Shown here: positions 42,701 through 57,700 of the stretch, one piece after another
How positions within the stretch are numbered: position 1 is the stretch's first letter
How the letters are laid out: each line of letters begins with the position of its first letter
NCBI GenBank assembly: GCA_000310025.1
Contig: FN649749.1
Coordinates: 543,193 to 607,192, forward strand
Origin: Ectocarpus siliculosus
Lineage: Eukaryota; Sar; Phaeophyceae; Ectocarpales; Ectocarpaceae
Reading direction: 5' to 3'
Length of the DNA: 64,000 nucleotides
Notes under the pieces: model-generated
The model's input: only the letters and a program-made list of their open reading frames with translations
What the model was told of the DNA's origin: nothing
The model's database searches: none
Program-made: the position numbers and the translations under genes

Positions 42701-45700
42701 CAGGAAACATGAACTACGCGTAGTGCCCAAACGGGCCTGCCCCAGAGAGGTGTCCGTCTCGCACGTTCACTTCCCTCTGGCTTGACTTTGGTCACCATGC
42801 GGTATCCCGCAACCCGTCCGCATGCCGTCGTAGACCTACTACTACTGTTGATGCTCGCCTCGCCCTCCTACTCGAGACTTGACGGGACACTAAAATACCG
42901 CAAACCCCACAGAAGGATGTGCTGTCGCAATCTTTCCTTACCTTATACCCATCGTTCCAATCCCCTGATGCAGTCGAGTCGGTGGTCGTTTCATCGCGGG
43001 CAGCAAGGTGCACACTTGGCAACGACAACTTGTCCTACTCTGGTCTTTTCATAAATAGTGTGATCGTGCATTAGAAACCTGTTTCGCTGACTCAACAACT
43101 ACTAGCACCACCATTCACCTCTGGGTTGACCATCCCGTAGTCCTCATCGGGACAAGGTGTGGGTTCAGGAGGAGGAACCACCTGCTTAGCGTCGGGCGGG
43201 GGCGGGGCGGGGGTTGGGCGAGGGTGAGGCGGGGTGGGGCAAGGGGGTGGACCGGGAACGTACTGCACAGGTGTGGTGAAAATGATTCATGGTTTCACCA
43301 ACCGAAATGGCGTTGGGTGCCAACTAAGTTCAACAAACGTTGCAGGTTAAGCTGATACCCGTACGGCAGCCACCTCGGAATACCGCATTCCGCTTACCAC
43401 CTTCCCCAACAACGAGTAGGTTTCTCTCAGTGTGCAAATCGTCCAACTATAGTACTTTCAAGACTCCCAGCAGGAGGAGGTTGTTCTGCAAGGTACATCT
43501 TTTCACAAAGGGACACCAGTAGACTGACTGTCCCTTCTCACCAGTAGCCCCTTGAACTCCTCCGATGTCTTAAGGTCTGCGCTATCCTGGACAATCGACG
43601 CGAGGTGCTCCGCTTCGCTCTTGTGGTCGAGAACCGTGCTGTCTTCCTTCTTGGCGACCGGTTCCGTGTGCCCGTGGCCTATCGGATGTCCGTTCGGCGA
43701 TACCTATAATTCGTACAAGTTGAGCTGGTTTTATGGAGCATACGCTTGGAAGCAAGAGGAGTAGACGGACAACTTATTCGCCAAGCGTACACAAATGCCA
43801 TGCCATCCCATCCTATTGGTTGTCAAAATGTGGCCGTTGCCGGATGTGTGCCCCGCCAGGTCGCAGACATGGTGCAAAGGACGACGGTACTACGAAAACG
43901 AGGTAATGAATACTAGCGCGATCGATGTTCGTCGGTCTTCGTTGGGCAACATATCTAGTTGAAAACGTTCCATTGTACGCTTTGGCTCTACTCTTTTTCT
44001 ACTGATACCGTGCACTTTTGGCCAACCCTCCCGCAAAGCGAACGGAATTTTTCCCGGAGAAATTCTCCTTCAACGGAGGTCACGCGCGCATGCCCACCAC
44101 GTGCATCATCGATAGCACAGCACCGAAACAGCTACTAACGACGTAAAATATGTATCATACCAAACCCCTTGTGCAGCAAACCGACCTTGACAACAGGAGG
44201 CGCCAGCGAGGCCTCCACACCTCCTGTCCCTTCAATTTCCTCCCCGTTCCATGGACCACTCCGAGCGCCGCCGCCACCGCCGGGGTCCGCCCCAGCGGTC
44301 CCACTTTTCCCACTCCCATCCAAATCGCCAAGCAAGCCGTTTGCGCCTAGGGTTATGCCGAGCCCCATCCCGAACCGCAACATGTCCGACGGTTTCACGG
44401 AGCGTCCTTCGTTGAGGCCGGCGTCTTTGAGGGCTTGAGAGATCGAGGCCGCCAGACGATCAGCCTTTTTTCGGCGAGACGTAAAGGAAAATTTGAAACC
44501 GACACGACGGAGGGCGAAAGGCACCCAAATATGTGGTCGTTTGGGTCGGGATTAAGAACGACGTATGGTGAAATAGAAGACCCCGCAGGTTTAACGTGAT
44601 CGCCAGTGCAGCATGGCATGGCGATGTGTCGTACACGTCGATACGCGGTTTGGCGGTCAGACTTAAGTTGAACGTCGTTCATAGTCCGATCATTTCAGAT
44701 TAGTTTAAGCGACATGTGGCGGTACGTTTCCGTAGGTCCGATAGTCGGCGCGAGGTACTCTTTTCATCGTATTGTGCATGGCACGGTAGCAACTGCAATA
44801 CTTTGGGAGCCTGTTCACGGCCAAAAATGTTCAGCTGTTCTTGGGGCAAGGGTACGACCGCTCGTGGTCATCCGTGGCCGTGGACAAGGTGAACTTGCTC
44901 AAAGAACCCGTTCAAGTTGAACACCACCGCACCGATTATGAGGCGGACGCCGTGTGCTTGAAGATCAAACCAATAAAACCTATCGTATACAAGGATCAGC
45001 CTGTTGCGCAACCAAAATATTCAAGTCATATTCGACTTCCAAAACCCTACTGTCCCATGCTTTCTCCCGTCAAAACACAAGAAGCGACTCCTCTTCTTGG
45101 GCGCTTGAAAAGTTGAGAACCCCCATCACCTGAATCCCGCAGTCTCCGGTCCCCTGGCTTGCTCCTTGCCCGCTCTCGCCCGCTCCCCGGTGGTGCTGCC
45201 CCCTACCGCGAATGCCTCCGCCCGTCGGCGACCTCCGAGGACTGTTGGCAGATGCACCCTGTTGGTTTTTCTTGCCGGTGCTCGACGCCCCACTTGGCAG
45301 CGACGACGAAAGAAGAGTGTCGGAATCCGGGCCACCCGATTCGTCCCCTGCGGTTTCGGTGGCGCAGGAGGGTTACGAGTTACGAGGGAATGCGCGTGTG
45401 GCGTAACGAACTCCACGATGGCGTTGCGATGGAGCTGGACGCGAGAAACACGTGAGCCGACAATGTATTTAGCCGACTGTCCAAGCGCCCATTTCCGCAG
45501 CAAGGTTTTACACGTCGAGAAAGGAAGCGGAGTCTGGGAATCAGCCCGATAGCCTCGAGTAAATCTTTGCGTGTCTTTGGAACGGCAAGAGTCGAGATTT
45601 CCATCACCATCACCACCACCACCACCAACGACAGTAGCAGCAACAACACCCACAACAACAGAGATTTTTTGAGTCCGAACCCAACCCACCTTCTTGTTCG

Positions 45701-48700
45701 AGGGTGTCATCGTCGTGTTGGTCAGGTGTAGGTGGCTTGAGATCGTTGGGGTCTGGCGGCGGGAGAGCACCGCTCTTCCTGGCCCATTTTACTCCTGTGG
45801 CAACCTGCTCAAGGCACGGCGCGAGTGGCAAGTTGAAACCTCGAGATGCGATCGTTTAGTGCTGCTGCTGTTGCTGTTACTACTGCTGATGGTACTTCTT
45901 TGTCGTTGTCTTTTTTGTCCTTGTCTTTGTCGTTGTCGTTGTCCTTGTTGCGGTCATTGTGGTTGTAGATATCCTCGTCGAGGTTGGTGTTGTTGTCATC
46001 GCCGTCGTTGCTGTTGGTGTCGCCGTTGCTGTCGTTTTCCCTTTGGCTGCGGCTGGGCTGCACTATCTTGTGCAATACCGCCAGAGAAAAAAACATGTAC
46101 TTGGCGAGTCGTTAAATAGCATGTAGCATGAAATTCGCATGGTAAGATGACGCCTGTCGCCGGAGGGGGTAGGGGGTGGGGCTTGAACACATTCCGTCCC
46201 AACGATAGTGCTTTAAAAATCCCTAGATCGGAACAGCATGAACCGAATTGGTGCAAGAAAAGCACTCCTTCGTTTCGCTCCTGTTGCTGCTATTCCCTCC
46301 TCTATCGATTTGTCGTGCGAAGTTAGACTCTCAGTCGCAGCTGGTCCCTTTTCGGGAACGGGGAGAGGAGAGCGACAGGCCGCATCTACATCGCTCCAAC
46401 CGCTGGCCACCGACAAGTGTTTGTGTTGGTTCCTAAAGGAATGGTGTTGGGGCACGAACATGTCTGTAGAATAGTGTGTCATTCGGTATGTGTCTGGTTG
46501 ATGCTACATATGTTGTGAAAGATACTTCTCTACTTCAAAGTGTCGAGGCTAACCTACAACAGGCTTGATTTTGTCTAATTAACTCTATCCCTCCGGTGTT
46601 CCTCTCTGACGCCGATCTGTCTTGACATTCATTTCACCAGTTGTAAGATCGTGTCTCTCTTTGGAACTAGCGTCTTGCCTGCTTTCTTCTCCGCTCCAAG
46701 GCCTCGGTCCCCTCGTAACTCTTCATCATCAGCTTCCGCATCTGCTGCTGGTCATACCTGGAACGTTTCGGGTATTTGGAACATGACGCGTGCGGCGGGG
46801 AATAGGCGCGTCGAATGTTGTCACGACTTATTCGGCGATTTCTTTGCCTTAGGCGCTGACGAACTGCTAGGGTTTGCTGCGAGACACGTTGCGATCATGC
46901 TTTTCAGTGAATGTCATTAACATGTTAGCCGAGTTTATCGCAAAGTTCTGCAAGCCCCATCAAAGTAGTGTCTAAGGACAAGGTGAGCTGTGATTTCAAA
47001 AGATGATATTGTAGGATGTGATGGACGGCATCTTCTCGCTAAAAGCTGTCCAAGGGGCGCGTACGCGACAGGCCACAGCTTTGCCGCGGGAGAGTGGCTA
47101 GGGTATGGACGACTTCCTACTCCTTAAACTTTGTGTTTGATTGACTATATTTGACGGCAAGAGTGGCTGGACAATCGCTTTCTCTGGTATCTCGACTAAT
47201 CCTTTCAAAGAGGTAACCCGTCTTGCCATTGTATCGCAGGCGATTGATTCCCTTGTTGTTTCGCCCACGCACTCTCTATCGTTCGCAAGTACTTCGGAGT
47301 AGAAGTATGTATTTACCCCCACCATAGCTATGAGTCCAACATACCTGGGCTTGATGGTCTCGAAAGCCCCGCTAGAGCTGTCCGGTGGCTCTCCTTGCCC
47401 GCCCAAAATAGTCCCGCCCTCCTTGACAGACACCTACAATACGAGGGAAGATCGACCAAGAACGTTACAAGTTGCACTGCTGGGATGTCGGCATGACGAA
47501 TTTATTTGTCCCATGATGCTCCGTTGCGCTTGATGTTTTTGCGATGCCTGTGTACTGGAAGTACCTCTCCGCCCGCCGCCCCCCACCTTCCCGGGATTGC
47601 GATGGTGAGGTACTCGCTATTTGGTGCATCCCAGACTGCAGCACGGTTTCGCAACCCTCAGCAAAAATGGATTGAATAAACCACGATTGCGCCTCGTCGA
47701 GGAGAGAGTTCGGGTGAACCTATTGACGTCCCCCTAATTAGGAAAAATGGACAGCCCCAAGCCGAACAGAACACCTGTAACTTCAAGGTTAATTTTCTCG
47801 TCCTTTATGTCTCATCCTCTGGTGGATTGTTTACGAACGCCGCTGCCATTTCTTGTCACACCCTCCCAATGCTACTGCTGTGCATGGGTGTGAGTAGGCA
47901 ACGTGTCTCGCTCTCTTCACGACTTTCTTTCTCACATGGAAAATGGCATTATCAACCACGGCAACGGGGGGGATTGCGTCGAATCACGACCTGGGCCACT
48001 TGGTTCTTGCCTACCTTTTCTTCGGCGCAGAGGGGTCTCTCCCAGAACGTCTCGCCGGTCCTCCTATCGAACCAGTACGATATCCCGTCATCAGTCTCGA
48101 ATTCCTCCAGCACCTGGTACCACCGGACGGACCGTGGAAAAATCTATGTCAATCTACATCCATCCGTTGAAGGATCCCCCCCATCAAACTTAGTTCTAAG
48201 CTCCTCGCGTTCACTTGTTCATGGTGAGATCGACTCTACAAAAAGCGAGGTAGGTAGGAGGTGCTAGCGACGGTACTAAACAGGGTGACTGAGCGTTAAA
48301 CAAACAACCAAACGATCAGTTTCCATGTATCGCCGCGACCATACGCTCGTTGATACACAAGACGAGCACCAAGTTTCCTGAACCGTGTTACGCGCAACGG
48401 TGCTATCACTGTGTGACGTGTGAGGAATGGTGGCGACAGAGTCCATCGCATATACCGGACCATCCGTCCACGGGTAGACGCCAACTTCTTGTGTATTTCT
48501 CTCGAGCAACAAAATGAAGTGCTGGCCATCATAGGGATGGGCTCCTCTGTCGTGGAACATCATCAGTCCATTTGTCGGTCTTGGATTCGAAACCAGATTT
48601 TTGCCTTAATACCGAAGTGGCAATACCGACTTCGAACGAGGGCGAGACCATCATCATCACCACCACCACCTTAGCAACAACGGCCGTCAACTCGTCCCTG

Positions 48701-51700
48701 TTAGCGCTCAACGTTATCGGTCGTGTTGGGATGCAAGCCCCCCCCGTACCTTGCCTTCCCGAAGAGTTGTCTCAAGAATTCCCCTGCCTTGGTAGACTAT
48801 TCAACCGCTGAAACATCAAAAGTGCGTCTAGCCCGCCGCTACGAAACCCTTTGGGCACGAACAATGGTTGCTCTGGGGTTGAAGCAACGCTGACCACAGC
48901 TCCTCATGTCGTGCTACTGCATCATCGTCTACAAATTCTCACCACAGAGTTGCTGTACCTGTCTTTGAAGGAACGCCCAGCTACGGTATACGATCCCGAT
49001 GCAGTGACCCATGGGTCTCATTGGGTCGCTGCCCCGCATGAACTCTCCGCACTCTTGTGCCCCAAGGTTGGTGAACACCTGGGTGCATTCGACGCATATT
49101 GAAACGTCGGAAACGGTTGGAATACACGTCTATGTAGAAGGTTGGTGCGGGCCTTGGGGTGTGCGTGACAGGCATTAAAGAACACACTCCACAAGCACTA
49201 CAATCTACGTGCAAAATGACGTACGGACCGTGAACCGACTCAGCACATCCACGTGAAAGGTAGGTAGCACAATCGAATGATCACCCACAAATCACCGTGT
49301 AAGTGCCCTTACTGCGTCTTGCCCCAGTGGTGCTAATGTTATGCGCTCAACTGAGGAACGAAAGAGAGAGAGAGAGAGAAAGCACTCAGGGTGTGCCGGC
49401 GCTCGAACAGCGCACCATAGACGAGCATGAAACGTTAACATCGCCCTCAACAGCGAATGTTCTAAAGCTCCCCCGAGGAACAGTTTCCATATGATGCAAA
49501 CTCTTGATCCATGTACCAGTACGACCGCCTGCCCAAGGCAAATTTCCGAAACATGACCAAGGTCTTGCACCAAGCACAACAGCACTCGCCTGCTCCTTGT
49601 TGGGGCTGCAGGTGGCCGTGAGAAGCAGGTGGTAGAAGTCGAGCGTGGTGTTGCTGCGGTTGCTTGGCTCGCAGAAGGGGTACGACCGATCGGCGTGCGT
49701 GGTAACCGTGCGGTTGGCGCTGCAGAGGTTTGGCGTTACCACGTCCTCGGATGGCGTGAACGCTGGACACAATACATGGGGAGAAGAGGGGGGGGGGTGT
49801 ACTCATAGTAATGCATGCCGCAGTCGTCAGACCATTGACCTCGCATCCCTACAAAGCCGGAACGGGGCATGCCGGGTTCTCAACGGACTAGGCTCTCACA
49901 TCACCAAGCGCGAAACGCTGTGAGGTGTTCGGCGATTCACATGGAGGGTGCGCTGCATACTGCCAAGGGTATTCGGCATCTTGTGCTTACTTAACAGAAC
50001 TAAATCTATTCTCTGGTGCGAAAAGGGGGGGGGCGGGAAAACCAAACAGTCTGACTTCCGAAATAAGATTATTGAGATGGCCCTGCGTTTGCGAGTGTAT
50101 GCGGTGTGTTTCTTGCGGTTTGCGCCACAGAGGTCTACCCCCGGGTATAGTAAGCGCCGCACATAATTAAAGAAGGTATTCGTCCGTTGCTTGGCTTGGT
50201 CGTACAGCACGTGACACACCTTTACAGTGAATTCACTAACTTCTTCACGTATGTACCTGTGGGATCGAGTGTTGGCAGCGCCGGAGCGGCGTCGGCGTGT
50301 GCAGAGGTGCGGAAGCCATGTGAATCTGCCTCTCCAGTCTGCTCCGGGCGATTCAAGCCAAAGTAATGTCTATTCCCTGGGTCGGTCATGAGAGTTTTCA
50401 CCATCACCTGCTCGATACAAAGGGGGGCGGGTAAATGCATGTAGACAGTTTGGAAATGTTCCCGGATGAATCGGTTTCAACAATGTGTTGGCGTTTCCCT
50501 CCCAAGTGCGATAAAATTAGATACGTCAAGACGTTTCGAAATGCCGTCTTTTTTCTCCTGGGGATAGACTATGGTACTACCACTCCGGAGAGACCTTGCT
50601 TTTGTACCCATCTGCGGGAAGAAATGCTTTGGTTATTGCCCGGGGCATACAACTCGAGCATGATGCATAATCTGTACTCTCCCCGACTTGAGCATGAACA
50701 AAACTCAAAAGCAACATCGAGGCCCCGACGACTGATCCAGAGTAGATGGATCATGCACTCGCCGTAGGAGCCCTGCGGCTGTTGAGAGGGTGCTGTACAG
50801 CCCGTGGCAAATATGCTTGATTCTCGACCAGTAACTCCAGGGACTCATATTCCGCCGTTCGTTCCTCGCTAACAGTCGGAGCCACGGATGATTTCTGCAT
50901 CACGGTGAAGTTTCCTGCAATGTATGGTAATAAAACAACGATAGGCATGTAAAATGATACATATCAGACAACGGACACAAAGGCAATCGAGATGGGGGCA
51001 TGGGTGTGAGACCACCGCTGCAGAGTTGTTTGAACACAAGATTGCCATTAGTCACTGGTATTTATAATTGTGACATATCGACACCTTGAAGTGGGGTTCT
51101 TCTCGGCTTATTCAACAGCGGTGCTAGTGTACTCGTGGGGTGAGGGCCTACAGTGGTGTTGAGTACGTTACGACACTTTCTCGCTAAATAGATGGCTTGC
51201 GTCAGCTAGAGGGACACGACCACGGAGAGAGGAACATGCAATGAGTCTATCCTAGGCTTGTTATTCAAAAACTAGGCTACGAAATCTGATGAGACATGTT
51301 CATTTTTGCACAACTGCTGTCTCCAAAAATTCCGTCCAGAATCAAGTGGGATGTAGGCTATTTCGGTACATTGCACGCGAACGGAATCAATGATGGAGTC
51401 GAGGTGGTAGTTTCCCGCCTCCTCTACCTCTACAACGTACCACGACCAGTTGACGGCTTCGTGCATGTAACGTGCAGTTGTCACACAAAAGTGTTCCGAA
51501 GCTACCGCGACTGAGAACGTATCAAAGAAATGCCTGACATTATTCACAACCTACTGCAACACCTACCGTATTGCGGGGCCATTCTTGTGCTAACCAGCAT
51601 GTGCACCACCATCTCTGCGGGGAGCCCCCCGACCGCCATCATCGCCGGGGTTGGTTTTCTGGAGAACGTTGCGAACTTGATTGTCAACGCCGGAGGGTAT

Positions 51701-54700
51701 TTGGTCCGGGCCACCTCGTCCGACCCAGGCACCGGTGACATCACTTCCACCTAAACAATGTTCAAGGGTTATACGGTCGTTTTCGTGGGGCTCGGGGATT
51801 CTGGGTAATGGAGGCGTGGTTAACAGTTCATCATGCTCTCGCGCGGAGACTGGTGACGAAGCTTTAAGTCAGGTCAGCAGACAAGTACGGTGGTATTCAC
51901 GAAATATAACAATGGTGGCCTTGTCGCGGGCGACCATGGTGTATTGTCGCGACAAAAGACAAAGAGAGTCGTTGCCCCTAGGGGAGGGGTTCTACCCCAG
52001 CGGTGTCCCTCCTGCTCCTGCTAGGCCCCGTGAGGAAAAAAAAAACAGGTTGGCACAACCAGAGTGAAAAAAAATCGTAGACATCCCTGTATTGGGTACG
52101 GCATAGATCAGGATTCGGAGCCGCTTTGTTGGCCGTGTGCCCCGAGAGCGGAAAACACGTCAACTATTTTTCGACATCCCCGACGTCGACGGAGGGGAGA
52201 GTCACGCGGGGAGAGTCACGCAACAAGCACGAACAAGAGGAGCGCTACACGTGCTCTTCTTCTCTTCTCACGTTTGTAATCGCGGATCGGACGACACCTT
52301 CGACGGTGGCCTCGCACAACAGCACCATCCACGCCGCGCGGACTTTGGTTGCGGCCAACCCAGCGTCCCCTCCTCCCCGCCCCCTCTCCCCAGGGACCGT
52401 CGCATCATCGGCTGCCTCGTTATCGAGGTACTTTGGTTCCGGCATAGGCATCGTTTTGGCAGCTGGTAGGGGGTACCTGCATTGTGAGGAGATGTCCGTT
52501 AGGTCGGAATTAGTGCAGAGGAAATCAGCGGGCTTGCAAGGGTGTGCCTGAATGTTAGCCACCCTTTTGGCTGCTGGTTCTCTTCGAAGAGGACGAACAA
52601 TGCATTCCTTGCGTTTTGTTTGGTTATGCCCGTCTTCGGCAGCCCGTAGATGAACAAAACAAAATCAAGCTCTCCCTGAGCTTACAGACAATGAAATCCG
52701 GGGGTGTCCGTGTTGGCACGTGACGACCACACCGCGACAGGTGTTCCACAGATTCAACGGAATCAGTAGTTCCCAAGACACTTGCTTCAAACCAAGGTTG
52801 GATAAAATATTTTATGTCACTCGAATAAACAAAAAAACGAGCTCTATACACGCAACGTAAATTCGATCACCATTATCTTTGCGACACTTGCGGACTCCCT
52901 CTGTGGAGGTGCCTCCGAAAACCAGAGATTTTTCGACGGCCAACGTCACAACACTTCAACCGTGATAACACCCACAACAGCAACAGCGATGTCGACGAGA
53001 ACGAACACCCGCACCTTCTGGCCTCGAACAGGACTTGCGGCACGGGCGTCGGACCATCAAGCACGACCCTCGTGACTCGCCCCATCACCTTGGAAGGCCT
53101 GTCCACGAGAACCTTCACGAGGCCCCGCTTCTCTGCTAGCGTAGTCCCCGTGATCGGAGGCTGCGGCTGGACGGCCTTCACCTTCGCGTTGCCCGTGTAG
53201 GACTTAACCTTCAGTTCGTTACAGACAGAAAATAGGGGAGGAGGGGGTTATGTTGCCTATCCACGGAAAAGCTAAATGTAGGGCGAGTAGGGTTCCATGA
53301 GATCGGAGTGGGAGTGGAGATGGGAATGCTGGACTATTGTGCGGATGTTTGTAAACCCTACAATAAAACTGTCAGGCAGAGAGACGGGGTAGTTGATGCC
53401 ATGGATACGGAAAACTTGGCAGCGTTCGACATCGGAGTGGGCAAGGGAAGTTGGTATGTGCCTCAAAAAGAACACCGCCGGGTGTGATATCTTGACATGA
53501 TGGTCTTCATATGATACGGGGGTTCGTTCTGTAAGACAACCGAGAACAAGCTAAGCAAACCGGATGGAAACTCATCACCTGTGCCGCGTTCTGGAGGGTG
53601 TTTCGAAGCCGTAGCAGTTTTGACGTTTGGCGAGCTTCGTCCGCCGATATGCCCACGACCTTTCCTATGCGCAGCTGTCACCGTGGATCGATGCAAAGTT
53701 TGTAAGGTAGGCGGATAAGGGGCCGATATTGACGGGTTTTTGTGGCAACTAAGTGAGAGGGTGATGGCAGGACCAGAAAGGGGAGCGGGACAAAGCCTGC
53801 TGCATCGCTTTGGCCAGAAGAAACACGATAGTCCAAGAACAGAGCTTCGGCTGCTTCACTTGAACTGTCTGTCAAGACGTGCGTTCGGTGAGGCAACAAT
53901 ATAACGCAACGTTCTAAGGACAGAACACGGCAGCGAGAGTTCACAGGGACCCTACTGGAGAATTCATAGGGTTGGTCAATGTTGCCAACGCATGGCCGGA
54001 GTGCTTGTTCGATTCCTCCGACAAACCATGGAGCGAAGTGGTCCCGTGGAAAAATGCGCGCCTGAACAAGGTAGAAGGCTGTCCGCGAGAACGTGAGAAC
54101 ACACAAGCTTGAAAGAACCACACGTGAATAGAATGACATAATCTCCCATAAGAAGATGCACGCGGGCCGTCTCGTATCGTTTGCGCCAGTGCGGAAGCCA
54201 AAGGAGCTGTTTAGTATTCCTGTGGTGAAACTCTAGTTCAGACGACAACGCCAGCAACAATGCAAGCAGTGAAGACAGACAACGGTATCACACCTGCTCG
54301 ACGAAGCCCCTCATCCAATTCTTCTGGTGCAACTTTCTCCGAACGGTGAAGTTGTACCCGGCGATGATTTTCGCCAGGAGGCGGTAGATGGGGTGCCTCT
54401 GCTCTACAGTGGCGATGAACTTCTTTCGCCCCTTGTCGTACCTCAACGACGACGCCTCTTTGGCGAAAACCTCCTGCAGAAAAGAAATTGGCGCGGTGGG
54501 CACATTATTGTAGTCTATCTAATGGGTGAAACCCCTCTCAATCGATGGTGACATTATCAGCATTCCAATGGCAATGATGCTTATGGTACACGAAACACCT
54601 TAGCGGAATGATCGCAAGGGCAACGGTTCGTTTGCCCACCCCTCTTGCCTCCCGTGGGTGAGCACGGAACACAACGACTACGCGGTGGAGACGACATTAA

Positions 54701-57700
54701 GGCCGTGTTGGAAACTGCAACGAAGAAATGCTTGTGTCCATCAACGTCATAGGCGACCTTAGCGCGAGGGCCGGAGCAACAACACTTTCTCAATCCTCTC
54801 GCGTTGAGCGCATCCTCGAGCTGCTTGTCAGGTAGTAGAGGGTTCGTGTCAGCGCCGACACTGCGGGTAAATATGCAGACCTGGTCCGCAATATCGCGCG
54901 ACCTGTTAATCGCCCTACCAAACAGGTTACCGAGGAATTTTCCAACGCCGCAAACACATGTCAATAATCTGAGCTAATGCCACCCGAAACATCAGACGAC
55001 AGCGTGTTGGCAGCGACAGAGACTGATATGTGTGTACTGCACCTTATGCCTAGGCGGGTATATCCACTGGTGGTATTCTGAATTGACCGGTGTATCGCGT
55101 TGATAGAATCGCTTAGGGGTCAAAGCCTCTGTTGCAATGGGTTGCTCTCGTGTCATTTGATACTATGCCGACCATGCGCGAGTACGCTCAAATGTGCCCG
55201 AAGCCTCCGATCCGTAAACTGCCCCAAACAACTTGCTCAAATGCCGTGGTTAGAAGTATGCGTGTTCTGAATGAAGCCGTGGGCTCTTTGAGGATAATGC
55301 TCTTGGTCAAGTTCATCGTGGTTTACTCATATCTGCCAGTTTCGCTGATATCCAAAGTCTTGCGAACGCACATCACTTGAATTTAGAACGTTCATGTTGG
55401 CTGAAGAAAAGCTGAACAGTCGCGGGGGTGGGGAGGGACGCAAACCCATGAAAGATAGACAAGCAGAACCATAGACCCTTCTCCCCAAAAATACGGATTT
55501 TCTTCAACATACCTGTATTTCCTCCGCGCGATATCGTCTTCTCATGACACCAACATCCCAGTTCTTGCACATGAGCACGCTCTCCGCCACCCGTGCCTCC
55601 CCAGCAGCCTTCCCTGCCCCCCCCCCGGCGCCCGTTCCCCCCTGCCCTCCTGCGGCTCCCCCCGAGTGCAGGGTACAAGTCTTGCCGCTCCCCTTGCTCC
55701 AGCAGTTGAAGCAAATCTCTTTCACCTTCTGGGCATCCTCGCTCTTGCCCTCCTGGTCCTCGCTCGTAGCCACCCCTGTCCCAGGGGCCTTCCCCTCTCC
55801 CGCCGCCGCCAGTGGCTTCGTCTGCGACCCTGTTGCCGTGTTCCCGGAAGTCCCGGCGTTCTGGTTGGTGCTAGCGCTAGCGGTTGCATCGCCCCCGCTC
55901 GTCGCGGGCCGTGCGCCATCACCAGCCGCTTCGGCAGATGGTAGGAACCCCGGCGGCGTGAGATCCCTAATCGCGAGCCCTCCTAGCGCGCTCCCCCTGG
56001 CCCCTTCCTGATTAGCCCTCGCCACCGCTACACCCGCCGTCTTGGCTCGTCTCCTGCTGCCACCTCCGCCTTTTCTGCGGCCAAGCGCAGCCGTCATTAG
56101 GGACACCATCTTGCGGCCGCCGCCGCCGTCAGCGGAGAAGAGGGGAGGGTTCCTGTCCTCCTCCAGTTTTCCCGACGGATAGGTTGCGTTCCGATCTAGT
56201 CGGAAACCCTTTGCTGTTGCCTCGGGGCCGCCATTGCCCTCCTCCGGGTTCTCTGCCAACTCACCCGGAGTATTGTTTCTGTTGTTGTTGTTGCTGTTGT
56301 TGCGACGGCGTTTTTGGCTTGTTCGGGAGCTGGTACTGCCACTGGCGGGGGCAGCGGTAGCCGCTCGTCTCCCGGCTTTCGATGGAGACGAGGCGGCGGC
56401 GGTTGCTGCCTCTCCGTTGGTGGAAGCGGTGGCGATTTTCCGGCCGGTGTAGTCGGCGAGAAGGGTGGACACGGAGTCGAACTTGGTCACTCGCAGAGCC
56501 TTGGCTATAGTCCTGGGTGAAAAGAAACAACGTCAACGCCGAGATGATGAGAACCAGTTACCTCAACGGCAGAATAACGGTAGTTCGAAACGTGACCGGA
56601 CTTCATTAGTCCAAACTTGAGCACGACTCAACACCTACCCTGGCACAATCATTTCCATAAATATAAACCTTTTCATCAGCTACGGCGACAAGACACGGTT
56701 ACTACAAATTTAGGCAGACCTCGACACACCACTCCGGGAACCAAATCGCTAGAAGATCTAGACGGTTCACCTGCGGAGGCGAATGTTTGGCGTTCCGTCT
56801 GCCAGGAAGAATCCCCTGGCGGTACCATTAGCACCGTCGCCGGAGTCTTCTGACTGGTCGGATTCTGCCTCATCTTCCGCTCTGCGGGCGAGGCCAAGAC
56901 CAGTCTCCTGCCGTATATGCATTATTTACACGATCAATGACACGGTACCCGACGAGAACACCACACACTCTGTTTAGCAGTCTGAAACACCGTTTGTGGA
57001 GTCTGTATAAGAATCTCTTTTCCGTAGCATCAACCTTTGATGTGTGGCCCAAAAGGAGGAAAATAACCCAGGCCGTTCACATGCCACGAGCTGCACCGCT
57101 ATATTAGTCTCTCTATCCCTCTTTCTCTCGATGACCGTCGTCCATGGTGGAATTCTGACCGTCAGTTTCGGGCAACATCGACTCATAATCGCAAGATAGA
57201 ACAATGCCGGAACACACAACAAACATCTGTGGGTTCCACCAAGAATGCATGCTGAGTTTTGAGACCCGACCTCCTCTTCTGCCACCCGTGCGAGGCAAAA
57301 TATCTCTTCCTTCCAAAGCACGAGAAATCATCGACGATACGTCTACGAAGGAAACATCGAACGCTAAAACTGGGCTGCTGTAGCACTCTGGGTAACCTTT
57401 GTCCTGAGACCCCACTCGCTCTCTCTCTAAATACAGCTCTGCGGACCAGGCTATGGCCAGTCTTTCGAGCCGTGATGTCTCGAGTACAGAGCGTCACAGC
57501 GCACGGCTACTTCGGCCTCGGTGTGGGTCCATTTCAGTTGCATGCCTGTGTCGTGCTCGAAGCAAGCTGCACACTGTCCCATGCTGAGAGGTGGGTTACC
57601 CAATCCTAGCAATTAAAGACGCAGTGATAAGGATTTTTGTCTCAAAATGTATCACCACCGAGCTGTACATGGTAAAAATTACCTTTGAGCACAACAAACC

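Noticed and set aside
45126-45770. 214-codon minus-strand frame
   Set aside because: It overlaps two large-gene exons in the wrong phase; the correct phase gives spliced exons 45130-45347 and 45690-45804 with good borders.
54581-54964. 127-codon minus-strand frame with a CCC run
   Set aside because: Phase 0 joining of 55513 directly to 54473 gives a continuous conserved-looking block, so this lies in an intron; its own borders are weak.
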